A stretch of 64,000 nucleotides of DNA from positions 7,375,006 to 7,439,005 of the forward strand of contig JACMZG010001913.1 in assembly GCA_018340805.1 (NCBI GenBank), given 5' to 3'. A program made the translations under genes and the position numbers. The notes under the pieces were generated by a model. That model made no database searches and was not told the origin of the DNA. It saw nothing but the letters and a program-made list of their open reading frames with translations. Below, one piece after another: positions 32,936 through 43,104 of this stretch (positions are counted from its first letter, which is position 1; every line of letters starts with the position of its first letter). This DNA is from Microvelia longipes (Eukaryota; Arthropoda; Insecta; Hemiptera; Veliidae).

Positions 32936-33220
32936 ATAAAAGCGGCTCCTTTAAAAAAACCTACTACTTACTTAAGATTATAAATGTTTCCAAATTATTA
33001 AGTTAAAATTTCTATAAAAATAGTCCAGTCTTACTAAAAAAAAGGCCACTCAAAAGCAATATCTCTTAAGCGAAATTCGCAATAAAAAATCTAATGAAAA
33101 ACTGTATAGTCAAGTCGCATATCTCATTATGACTCTGTTTTATTTACTCTTAGCCAGTAAGCATTGCGGACTCGTTAGTACAAGCCACGATTGTTTTAAA
33201 GGTACCCCTATACCTCCTTT

Positions 33221-33229
33221 TTATATATA

Positions 33230-33317
<88 letters not shown>
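33221..33317. repeat. (TA)n microsatellite
   Basis: A TA tract with AATATA and TTATA interruptions. Confidence 0.97.
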
Positions 33318-33320
<3 letters not shown>

Positions 33321-33864
33321 GTTTTCTTAACTATTTTCTAATGGTTACATGTATATTAAAGGATTATTTTAACGATCTCCACACGACCGAAGATTCTTTA
33401 ACACTAAGCCTTCATCAGCTAGACAGGTCAATTAATTTAATTTTTTTCCCCCAACAACACACACGCATATTTTCTCCATTACTAGTTGATCGCGCACACA
33501 CAGACGCATTGACGCTTCGCTTTAAGTGTTGGTGTTTGAACATCTTTGTTTTTATTCTTATAATCATGTTTAGTTTTAAACCTCTGATGATGATTGAAGA
33601 GGATGCATTCGTCTTCTTTTAATTTGATGAGATTAGGGATGTTCTAAATCAAATTGTTTTGTTAGAAATGCCTTTTATTGGCTTCACACATTATTTTAAT
33701 AAGTTATAAAATAAACAAATATTTGAGAGTTTTTTGTTTTTAAGGTAGCAATGATGGTTTTTTGACGGTTTGTTGAAGTTTTGCACCCCTTAAAAGGAAA
33801 ATAATGTATAAGGGCACCAAAATAAATTAAATTCAACGTATTAAGGGCAAATTATAAGTAATGG
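33318..33864. other. Possible retroelement-related hairpin; no gene
   Basis: GATTCTTTAACACTAAGCCT, TCATCAGC (about 33391-33420) and CTCTGATGATGATTGAAGAG near 33580 resemble the DGATGA...-type structures found near some retroelement ends, but nothing proves it. ORFs are short and without motifs. Confidence 0.3.
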
Positions 33865-34070
33865 AGGGAAATAGAGTATAGCATCAATTATTTTGCCTTA
33901 AAAACACAAAACAAGAATATAGCATCAATTATTTTGCCTTAAAAAAAGAAAACAAGAATATAACATCAATTATTTTGCCTTAAAAAAACAAAACAAGAAT
34001 ATAGCATCAATTATTTTGCCTTAAAAAAACAAAACAAGAATATAACATAATTTATTTTGCCTTAACAAAA
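33865..34070. repeat. 41-42 bp minisatellite, five units
   Basis: AATATAGCATCAATTATTTT, GCCTTAAAAAAACAAAACAA, G repeated five times, with the A-run length varying. Confidence 0.92.
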
Positions 34071-34100
34071 GTAGTACTAAATAAAACAAAAGTATACTGA

Positions 34101-34103
34101 TAT

Positions 34104-34182
<79 letters not shown>
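34101..34182. repeat. (TA)n microsatellite
   Basis: A TA tract with two AATATA breaks. Confidence 0.97.
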
Positions 34183-34247
34183 ACATTTTTGATTTCCCTT
34201 TTTACCGTGGGTATATAGTACAAGTATTTACTATATAACCAGTATTG

Positions 34248-34250
<3 letters not shown>

Positions 34251-34324
<74 letters not shown>
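34251..34324. repeat. (TA)n microsatellite
   Basis: A second TA tract 70 bp from the previous one. 34325-34830 beyond it is AT-rich without features. Confidence 0.97.
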
Positions 34325-34330
<6 letters not shown>

Positions 34331-35164
34331 TAATAACATATTTCCTTTATTTTTTTCTTATCATAATATATTATAATTCCATGGTTTTATAAATTTATTG
34401 AATAATTATTTTTATAATTTAATTAAAGTCTGCACTTAACCTCCTACACTTTTCAATATTATAAATTCTTTTAAATTAAGTAATTAAATTATATATCCAT
34501 TTATATAATAAATCATTTTTTTATAATTATGGACTCGCTTGTTGCAAAGAGAAATTAGAATAAGGATTTTTGCAATTATGGTACTGATGATTATTCAAAG
34601 CGGCTTTTAGCCTTTGTAATTAGCTTGATTCTGTAGAAATGGAACGAGTTAGTTTATTTTTTAATATTAAAATAAAGGAAAAAACTTTTGATTAATAATT
34701 TATTCGTATAAAATAAATAATATAATCAATTGCCTTGATATTTAAAAAAGATATTGAGTTATAACGAAACATTTATGTAATAAAATAATGAAATTAAGAG
34801 AGCAATTATTTACGATTGTTTTTGTTATATTTTTTAAAAGTGAAGCTCGTTAGTGATAGTGATACTTGATTTTTGTAATGCTAAAACAACTCAAAAATTT
34901 CAGCGAATTTCAAGGGGAAAATAATCATAAAGCTTGGGTTAATGAAAAGGGCAGAGAAGCTGGTTTTTATAGGAGGAGGTCTCCCTGAATAAGTTTCATC
35001 TCACTATTAGCATTGGTTCAATTTTTTTTAAAGGCTTGTGTACGTTCTTTAAAAAATAATAAAAAATGGAAAATGGTCTAATTGAGATGAAATTGAGTAC
35101 AAGTGTATATTATTACTTAATAAATAAGAACACTAAGTTTCGTTTCAATACGACAAGTTTATCC

Positions 35165-35173
<9 letters not shown>

Positions 35174-35202
<29 letters not shown>

Positions 35203-35312
35203 TATATAAATTTATTTAGAGCGCCTGCTCCACGTAGTACTACAGGCGCTTGGAATCATAGATTTTTATAATACAGATTTAACATTGTCTTAATTTTGTC
35301 ATTTAGGTCGTA

Positions 35313-35346
<34 letters not shown>

Positions 35347-36592
35347 TTTTTACATACATTTTACATTTTTACATACCTAGATCATGCTGTACATTCTTAT
35401 TTTCAAGAGATCATATACATTTATTATTACAATTAATACATTATATTACAATATCACAAAACTACATTTACATACAAACATACATTATGCATTATGTAAC
35501 ATTATACTATATTATTGCATTATTATATTATTGTATTATACGTATTACTGCATTTGTACCATGCATTATCATGTATCATGTACATTATGTACACATTATG
35601 CATTATGTATTCCACTTATTATTGTATTATTATTATTATTATTACTATTTTTTATTATTATTATCATTTTTATTATTATTACTATTATTATTATTATTTT
35701 ATTATATTATTATATGTATTACTGTATCTGCACTATGCATCATTATAATATTATGCATTATGTACGTTATGTATTACCTTACACTTTATACATTCATTAT
35801 ACACTACTAATTACATTACATTTACAATATTACAATATCCAATATCCATATACACTTAACCACACCCACACATTTACTTATATATACTTACATATACATA
35901 CTTACACACATACATATACTTCCATGCTCATAGATAAATACACTCACACATTCATGTTTACATATGCACACATATATGTACCTACACACATATGCATACC
36001 CACACATACATACATGTATACTCATAAACTCACTACGATACATATACATACACTCCCATATTCATACAAATACATATAATACACATTCATCTACATTTAC
36101 GCACTTAAAATACAGTACTATTTGCAATAAATAAACACAATAGTTATAATACATTATATATTATTAGAAACATTATTATTATATTATATATATAATATGT
36201 GTATGTATATATAATATATATTATTATTACTTATATTATATATTATTACATTTTATATTATATATTATTATTAGTACATTATATAGTAATAGAACATTGA
36301 GCCTTAACAATATAATAGTTATCCAACTACATGTTGCCACTGATTAACATACTACAATTACCATAATTTATAGTTTAGACAAGTCAACAACTTTTACAAA
36401 TTCCTCAAGTAGTGGCAAGAAGTTTCTCTACCCATATCTTCCAGTTTGGGGGCCAGTTTATGTTTCTTGTGGCAAATTCTTGTATTAAAGTACGTCGTTC
36501 TCGTTCGTAGTTAGGACAGAGAAGTATAATGTGACTCCAATCTTGCAAGGAAACGTTATCGCAAGTACAGTTGGGGGTTTCAATAATGTGGA
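35174..36592 (-). mobile_element. 5'-truncated LINE inserted in FamA
   Basis: The insertion is bounded by ATCCAAGATTTTT on both sides (35161-35173 and 36593-36605), a 13-bp target duplication. On the minus strand it starts inside ORF2 (next feature), continues through a long 3' region and ends in poly(A), seen as T at 35174-35199. A second T-run lies at about 35317-35343. The 3' region (35350-36350) is unusually simple: ATT, CATTATGCATTATGTA and ACATAC-type repeats, which create long meaningless frames. Confidence 0.85.
36405..36592 (-). pseudogene. LINE ORF2 C-terminal zinc knuckle
   Basis: Minus-strand frame of about 61 codons ending in TGA (complement of 36405-36407). It encodes TPNCTCDNVSLQDWSHIILL followed by CP, giving the spacing C-x-C ... 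H-x4-C of the cysteine knuckle after the RNase H region in Jockey/R1/I-type LINE ORF2 proteins, then a basic YERERR segment and WPPNWKIWVEKLL. ORF2 makes the endonuclease and reverse transcriptase; only this tail survives, owing to 5' truncation at insertion. The frame is intact, so the insertion is probably not very old. Confidence 0.75.
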
Positions 36593-36785
36593 ATCCAAGA
36601 TTTTTGTTGCATCATACATATTAAGGATAATTGAGCATGGTCAGTACTGTATGAGTGACCGCTAAGAATGATACGGATGCATTTACTATCTAAAGACGAG
36701 CGTAGCGAATCCGATGTAATGAGGAAAAGTTCCGTGGTACCCCGTACCAGATTTTTTTAAGAAAGTGCGCATAATTATTATATAA

Positions 36786-37470
36786 CTTTAGTTGTAGTTT
36801 TCTGATTTTGACGAAATAAAACACTCGTTTTATAGCACATTTTATTAGCTTTCAAACATGTTTTTTACATGTTTTGCACACGACCTACAGGGAACCACTT
36901 TTTGCAAGAAAAATGGGATTTGTGCGATTTTCTAATATTTTGAGTAAGCGCACTCATATGAAGGGCTCCACTCTGGATAGACAGACTGCTTTTAGTTTAT
37001 AATTTAAGGTATATTTTTAGAAAATATTGGTTTGAAGTAGTACAAAATGAGTCTCATTATTTCTTGTCCGGCTCTTGGATTAAAAGAGATGCAGCCTAAC
37101 CACCCTGAGTAAAAGTGCACAAAAAGCCAATATTTTTTCAAAGAAATTCGCTGAATTTGCATAAATTAACAATTTTTTCATTGTTTTTGAAAGAGTTATC
37201 CGATTTTGATGAGTAAACACTCGTTTTATAGAACATTTTATCATCTTTAAAAAATGTTCTCTTGATGTTTTGCACAGGGAACCACTTATTTCAAGAAAAC
37301 TGAAATTTGTGCTATTTTCTAAAATTTAGAGCATGCGCAATCATATGAAAGGCTCCACTCTGGATAGGCAGACTATGTTTATTCTTCATAATTTAAGTTA
37401 TATTTTCAGAAATATTTGGTTTAAAGTAGTACAAAATGAGTCTCATTTTTTAGGCCTGACTCTTGGACTA
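36786..37470. repeat. Two tandem copies of a roughly 390-bp repeat
   Basis: AAACACTCGTTTTATAG, TTTTGCACA...GGGAACCACTT, TATGAA(A)GGGCTCCACTCTGG, ATAG(G/A)CAGACT and AGTAGTACAAAATGAGTCTC occur at 36786-37050 and again about 387-390 bp later. Copies differ by many substitutions. No ORF. Confidence 0.85.
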
Positions 37471-38244
37471 AAAACCTCCCCTTAAGGTAGCCAACAGGTT
37501 ACCTTTTTTCAACTGCCTATTAGCATACAATAATCTTTTAAATGTATGACGTATTGTATAGTGTCGATTTTAGAATGATGTTGCTGAGTCATTATTGACG
37601 CCTTAAAAAATATTTTCCGGTAAGCACAACCGGAAAAAAAAAATTGTATAGCTCCAAAAAAACTTCTTTTGACTTGAAACGGATTTTGAACCAAGAAATA
37701 TTTTTTATCGGGTCCCCCATAAAAAATTTTGAAAAATATAAATTTAGAGACTACCACTCCCTAAAAAAGTTGATATAATTGGCTCTAATAAACCAATAAT
37801 AGGAAACACTTTTTATTCCCAAGGAAGAGAAAAAGTTATTTTTTACTCCCAAGGGAGTTAAAAGTAACTTTTTCTCCCTTGGGAATGATAAGTGCTTCTT
37901 TACTCCCTAAAACCTAGTCGATAAACTTTACTTTATACACTGTCTGGAGATAAAACAGTTTTAAAGTCCTACGCTAGTTTATAGGTTTGAAAGGTAGCAA
38001 AGCTCGCTATATGTTTAATCTCTTTGGTACATAATTTATATAAATACATACAATAGCATATGTTTAAAGTCGCTACTACTACGAACAGTAATATCTATAA
38101 TTAAAATTATATTTCTAAAATGTTCCCAACCTAACATTTAATGCCAGTTTGTGACGGCATACTGTCTGTTATTGTAACACGTAATAGTTACTAAATTATT
38201 AATAAGTAATAATCATAATTGGCTGCTGTGATGAATAAAAATAT
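37471..38244. other. Spacer with one strong hairpin
   Basis: 37815-37892: ATTCCCAAGGAAGAGAAAAA pairs with TTTTTCTCCCTTGGGAAT, with a nested ACTCCCAAGGGAGT. The hairpin sequence lies in otherwise featureless AT-rich DNA. Confidence 0.5.
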
Positions 38245-39260
38245 TTTATAAAATATCGGGTACGGGGTACCTCGAAACTTTTCCTTATCACATCAAATTT
38301 GCTACGCTCATGCTTTCTATTTCGGACCTGCTTCGCTCGTCCTCAGAATATCCAAGTCGTCAAATTAATACTGCACATCGCTCGTTCTCAGATATTAAAT
38401 ACCGTTTTATTCCCAGCGGTCACCCATCCAGGCACTGAACACGCTCAATGCTGCTTAATTTTTATGATCCAACAAAAAACAAGGATTTACTTCTCGTATT
38501 GTAACGAAACTTGGTGTACATATTAATTAGGTAAAGATTCACACTTGAACAGAATTTAAACTCAATTAAATTATTTTATTTTTTTACATTTTTTTTTATT
38601 TTTTTTTACATTTGTCCGAGATCTTTCTATATCCCGATATAAACGCTTCCATGATTCCATAATCGATCATCCCAATCCTCTTGTAAAAACTCTATCCTCT
38701 AATACCCTTCCTGAAAATCCTATGAGACGCCTGAGGAGGCAGTGGCCTCGAGACCAGTTATCTCCATAAGCTCAACATAAATTTATCTAATTATCTTACT
38801 ACTACATTTTATTTACTCATTTATCTTAACATTTTATTTATTTTATCTCTTACATCTCAATAGTGATATAATTTTCACATTATCTATTTCCAACTCCCAC
38901 CTGAGTGCAATCACTGGATTGTTTCTCAATCAAGCGCACCAAGCCATTAAAACTGTGCTAACTCTAATACTTGTAACAATCACAATTGTTGTTGTATTAT
39001 TCAATAAATAAAATAAAAAAAAATAAATAAAAAAAAAAAATTACATTTTTTTTAAAGAAGTACTTAAGTCATTTGATAAAAATTGAACTCATGCTGATAT
39101 TGAGATAAAACTGTGCACATATTTTAGTCTCATACATAAGTACATGCGTGTGAAATCGGATTAACACCTACATACATACGCACACAGACAACTTTGCGAA
39201 ATCTACTCACGACGCCCTCAAAACACCTAAAACAGATAATTTCGGTGACATCCCAGTTAG
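38245..39260 (-). repeat. FamA repeat split by a LINE-like tail
   Basis: Reverse orientation: ATCGGGTACGGGGTACCTCG (38256-), CTGCTTCGCTCGTCCTCAG, 5S-like GCGGTCACCCATCCAGGCAC, TGAACACGCTCAATGCTGCT, TAA (38419-38460), then TTGTAACGAAACTTGGTGTA. After the insertion it resumes about 39040 with ACTTAAGTCATTTGATAAAA and ends CACACAGACAACTTTGCGAA ... ATAATTTCGGTGACATCCCA. Confidence 0.85.
38615..39035 (+). mobile_element. LINE-like 3' end with A-rich tail
   Basis: About 420 bp from TGTCCGAGATCTTTCTATA to an A-rich tail (AATAAATAAAATAAAAAAAA). Short TTACATTTTTTTT blocks lie on both sides (near 38583-38610 and 39040-39052), compatible with a target duplication. It is GC-richer than FamA, with GGAGGCAGTGGCCTCGAGAC. 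The type is inferred from tail and context only. Confidence 0.65.
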
Positions 39261-39640
39261 TATTTAAATATGTTCAAGTTTTAAATATTTTTGTAAAATG
39301 GCTCACGCCGTCAATTATAAATAAATAAATAAATAATTGGCAAAAATCAAATAATTAGAAAAATAATTAGATAAAATAATTAGAAACAAATCAAAAAATC
39401 ATTAAACTCGAGAAATTGATTATTGATTCGTTACGCCAGTAGGTATACATTAATATATATTAAGTACAATATATATTAAGTATAATATATATTAAGTATA
39501 ATATATATGTGTATAATGGTATACATATATATATACCACTATGGAGTGGTATTGTTAACATGAGAAGAAATAATGTGAACAAGCTGTATAATAACGGAAT
39601 ACAAGTAGATATAGTTCTAAAAAACCGGATAATAATTAAT
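39261..39640. other. AT-rich with a short TATATATTAAGTA repeat
   Basis: 39446-39510 has four units of about 16 bp (AATATATATTAAGTA). Nothing else. Confidence 0.6.
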
Positions 39641-39960
39641 TAATATATTTGGTACAAGTATATAACTTTACGTAATGAATAAGTACATAAGGTTTCGTTT
39701 TAAAACTTCAAGCATATCCATGGTTTTTGTTGGATCATAAAAGTTAAGCAGCATTGAGCGTGGTCAGTGCTATATGGGTGATCGCTGAGAATGAAACAGA
39801 CGTATTTACTATCTGAGGACGAGCAAAGCGTGCTCGAAGACGTGTTACAGTATAAATTTGGCGAATTTTACTTTCTGGAAGAACCGATTTTCTTTTGGAC
39901 GAGCCAAAAGAGTCTGAAGTAGGAAGGATGAGCGTGGTATCCGATTTTTTATCTTAAAAA
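39641..39960 (+). repeat. FamA repeat, 3' half with clear 5S-like block
   Basis: TTTGGTACAAGTATATAACT, TTACGTAATGAATAAGTACA, GGTTTCGTTTTAAAAC, then AAGTTAAGCAGCATTGAGCG, TGGTCAGTGCTATATGGGTG, ATCGCTGAGAATGAAAC (39747-39797), GAGGACGAGCAAAGCG and CGAAGACGTGTTACAGTATA. One of the best 5S-like copies. Confidence 0.88.
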
Positions 39961-40594
39961 GATAGAATTTAGAACATAATAAGATCAGCGTAGTAAAAAC
40001 GTAGATTTAACAGAGCATGAACCATTACTGTGGGAAGCACTAACACTGGTTTCGAATCCTAGATGAACCTGACAATAGACAGATATCTTCGTAAAAATGA
40101 CTCAGGTCTTGAAAATACTAAAACGGTTAGTTCAGATGAAATCCTAATTTCCGATTTATAGTGCTAAAACAATACTTTTTCCATATTCCTAAGGTTCAAT
40201 TGAGGGAGAAGTAAAAATATACAATAAAACGACTCCTCTCGTCTCGACCTCAGATGAAACGATCTGTAGATTATACAATGCCTTCTATTCTAACTAATTT
40301 TTCAAATCATAAGAAAACACTAATTTATAATAAATTGATATATAATTATCATTTTAAGATTGAAGTTTAAATCCCGCCTCGAGGGGGTTCAGAGTCCAAC
40401 CAATATATAAATGAATGATAATAATAAACAAATAAAAAGGTAAATAAATAAATAAATAGCAGAACGGATTTAATACATCGAAATAACCCTTTTAACAGCC
40501 ACAGCTGTTTAGGCGTTGGATACAATGCTTCCTCGCTCTTTGCGTAGATATTATTTTGTATGAGCTGGTTGAGCTATGAAATTATAACTTGGTT
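39961..40594. other. FamA terminal scrap and unclassified sequence
   Basis: 40110-40205 (CCGATTTATAGTGCTAAAAC, AATACTTTTTCCATATTCCT) is a diverged FamA 5' end in reverse. GGTTTCGAATCCTAG at about 40049 resembles a B box without an A box. GATAATAATAAACAAATAAA near 40417 may be a retroposon tail. Confidence 0.4.
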
Positions 40595-40968
40595 GAAGGA
40601 GGACCTTATAACTTGGCAATATCTCTTTACAATTCCAACAGGATCCTTATAACTTGGCAATACCTCTCTACAATTCCAACAGGATCCTTATAACTTGGCA
40701 ATACCTCTTTACAATTCCAACAGGATCCTTATAACTTGGCAATATCTCTTTACAATTCCAACAGGATCCTTATAACTTGGCAATATCTCTTTACAATTCC
40801 AACAGGATCCTTATAACTTGGCAATACCTCTTTACAATTCCAACAGGATCCCATTAACTTGGCAATACCTCTTTACAATTCCAACAGGATCCTTATAACT
40901 TAGCAATACCTTCTTAACAATTCCAACGGATCCTTATAACTTAGCAATACCTCTTTACAATTGACCTC
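40595..40968. repeat. 41-bp minisatellite, about nine units
   Basis: AGGATCCTTATAACTTGGCA, ATACCTCTTTACAATTCCAA, C repeated. BamHI-type GGATCC is in nearly every unit; variation is low. Confidence 0.95.
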
Positions 40969-41009
40969 CTGGTATTAAATCCATAGTCCTAAAAATACTT
41001 TTCCCTTCT

Positions 41010-41172
41010 ATAAACATTTCTAGTTACCCTAGTTCCCTCCTTCTAGTTCCCTTCTTATAGTTCCCTCCTACTAGTTTCCGCTTTCTAGTGCCGGTCTTAT
41101 AGTTCCCTCTATCTAGTTTCCTCCTTTTAGTTCTTCCTTCTAGTTCCCTCCTTATAGTTCCCTCCTTCTATG
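41010..41172. repeat. 14-15 bp minisatellite
   Basis: TCTAGTTCCCTCCT repeated about eleven times with small changes. Confidence 0.9.
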
Positions 41173-41985
41173 GAGGGGTACCTCGGAAATTTTTCAGACA
41201 TAGGATTCTCTTCGCTTACCCTCACCTCTTCGAGATCGCTTCATCGTCCTCTGATTGGAAAGATCAGTTTCAATCCAGTGGTCATTCACCATGCAAATTT
41301 CAAAAAATCACCTCTGATTTGTTTAAGAAAACAGAGCTTTTCTATGAGTTCCTGATTAATTAGTATTGGTCAGCTTAGAACAAAGTGACGAGTACGTCAC
41401 TTGATTCTCTCCTTTCAACTTGACTTATCCGCAACTTACTTTAATTTCGAGAAGAAGTCTTAAAAAAATAGGAGTTATAAAATGATAAACGGTTTATTCT
41501 TTCAGTGAGCTTGGTAAGATAAGTATCACTGAGAGGTATAATATAAACTCCAGAACAAGTCAAACTATTTCCTTATATGATTTATAATATTTATCTTAAT
41601 TGTAGTGAGATTCGAACCTGGGACGTGTTTGTTTGGGTGAGAAAAAAACTGATTCATGCCTCCTGAGCTTGATTTGTTTGTTCAGAAATATATTTATTTG
41701 AACTGTTCCTGATTTATTTGAGCTACGAAATATCGAAATAATGGTCTATTAATAATTTTGAGATCTGCGTTACGATTCTTGTCTTACTTACTATTTTGAT
41801 TCCAATTGTAAAAGTAGCGTAAGACTGTATAAAGTGATAAATTGGTGGTTTCGGGTCAAATTTGTCAGAAGTACTGTACAACTGAACGTAGGCAGAACTG
41901 TGGAGGTCTAGCTTAAAAGTTTCTCGGTGTTTATGCCCAACATAATTTGACTATTTAGTTATGCTAAACAATCGTCTAGAGTTCT
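41173..41985. other. Diverged FamA piece then unclassified sequence
   Basis: 41173-41330 (GGGGTACCTCGGAAATTTTT, CTTCGCTTACC, GAGATCGCTTCATCGTCCTC, CCAGTGGTCATTCACCATG) is a poor reverse FamA 3' half including a mangled 5S-like block. GAGATTCGAACCTGGGAC near 41606 looks like a reversed B box. No gene. Confidence 0.4.
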
Positions 41986-41989
41986 GCTA

Positions 41990-42240
41990 TTCTTCTTTGG
42001 CAAATATATCTGCTGTATACGTCTTTTTTTACAGCAGATATATCTATCACATATTGCGTCAAATATATCTGATGTATACGTCTTTTTTACTGCAGATATA
42101 ACTGCCGTATATTGCGGCAAATATATCTGCTGGTATACGTCTTTTTTACATCAGATATATCTGCCATATATTGCGGCAAATATATCTGCTGTATACGTCT
42201 TTTTTTACAGCAGATATATCTGCCGTATACATTTGTACAA
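41990..42240. repeat. About 59-bp hairpin minisatellite, four units
   Basis: Each unit has ATATATCTGCTGTATACG, TCTTTTTT, ACAGCAGATATATCTGCC and GTATATTGCGGCAA. CTGCTGTA and TACAGCAG form a stem around the T-run in most units. Confidence 0.9.
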
Positions 42241-42600
42241 CAGGAATCTCTGCCGTATTTTCTAATGCATGACCCTTGATAGGCGAAACTTCTACTTATG
42301 ATCGGATCTTCATATGATAAAGACGGCAGAGATATCCGTCATTGTCTTTTATATGACATGGCCCAGTAAAGCTTTATTATTAATTAAATGTGTGCAAGGC
42401 ACAACCGAAACGGGGCCCCCATTAGCAAATGAGGATTAGGAAGGCTCAGGTTTCAACTCTTTGAAACAGACTTGGAACTATTCTTACCTTCATCCAACGT
42501 AGCAGAAGTGGTAGTAGTGGGTGGACGATTTCGGGGTTGGTGAAAAGGACCCAAAAGGAAGGTCCACTCACTAGGCTTAGCCTCCCCACCCCTACTACTA
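42241..42600. other. Unclassified; exon-like segment on the minus strand
   Basis: On the minus strand an open frame (EAKPSEWTFLLGPFHQPRNR, then PPTTTTSATLDE) runs to a good splice-donor consensus, GAAGGTAAGAATA, at about 42482-42494 in complement. There is no flanking exon, protein match or clear acceptor other than CGTCCTCAG, which belongs to FamA. It may be a chance ORF. Confidence 0.3.
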
Positions 42601-42775
42601 CTACTATCTGAGGACGAGCGAAGCGAGCCCGAAGACATGTTCATGTTGCAGTATAAATTTAGCGAATTGTAGATTCTGAGGACGAGCGAAGTAAGGATGA
42701 AGTAGGGAGGATGAACGTAGTGAATTCGATCTGACGAGAAAAAGTTCCGAGGTACCCCGTACCCGATTTTTTTTT
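42601..42775 (+). repeat. FamA repeat, 3' tail only
   Basis: CTGAGGACGAGCGAAGCGAG, CCCGAAGACATG, CAGTATAAATTTAGCGAATT, a second GAGGACGAGCGAAG, AGTTCCGAGGTACCCCGTAC and CCGATTTTTTTT. The 5S-like block is absent. 42776-43104 beyond it has nothing recognisable. Confidence 0.87.
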
Positions 42776-43104
42776 TGTAAAGTTAATCAGATAATCAAAG
42801 TACATTGAATTACTTAATATCAAAGACGACGTAATTTTAAATACCTCTGACATTAGTTTTTTTTCCTATAAACCTTTTAACATTCCTTATCGATTGCAGG
42901 GAAATATTTGTTCTGGACTGTCGACATGGCTGTGCTTTTGTTTATTTGCCGCCGGGAATTAGTTTTTTTTTTTTACAAAATGTGGTTAATTGTCGTAATT
43001 AAGAGGTTAGATTGTGTAAATGTAAACTGTCTTTTACGCTATTATTGACAGCTTCTATTTAATGTCTCAGGTTCGTATCTACTGGGAAGGTGCGTATCAT
43101 ATCT

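Larger units (their letters stand above)
34831..36765 (+). repeat. FamA repeat, 3' two-thirds, split by a LINE
   Basis: 34831-35173 holds ATCTCACTATTAGCATTGGT, TTGTGTACGTTCTTTAAAAA, GAGTACAAGTGTATATTATT and GTTTCGTTTCAATACGACAA. After the LINE, FamA resumes at 36593 with TTTTTGTTGCATCATACATA, the 5S-like TTGAGCATGGTCAGTACTGT, ATGAGTGACCGC, then GACGAGCGTAGCGAATCCGA and GGTACCCCGTACCAGATTT. Confidence 0.85.

Noticed and set aside
35384..36079. 231-codon ORF
   Set aside because: It lies in simple ATT/ACATAC sequence of a LINE 3' region. Composition (H, Y, T, I, L) follows the repeats and three frames are open at once.
39747..39797. Functional 5S rRNA gene
   Set aside because: Only the middle control region is similar. 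The paired 5' and 3' ends of 5S rRNA are missing and copies are dispersed inside a longer repeat.
40040..41620. tRNA-type B boxes at about 40049 and 41606
   Set aside because: Single 11-base matches without A box, body or target duplication.
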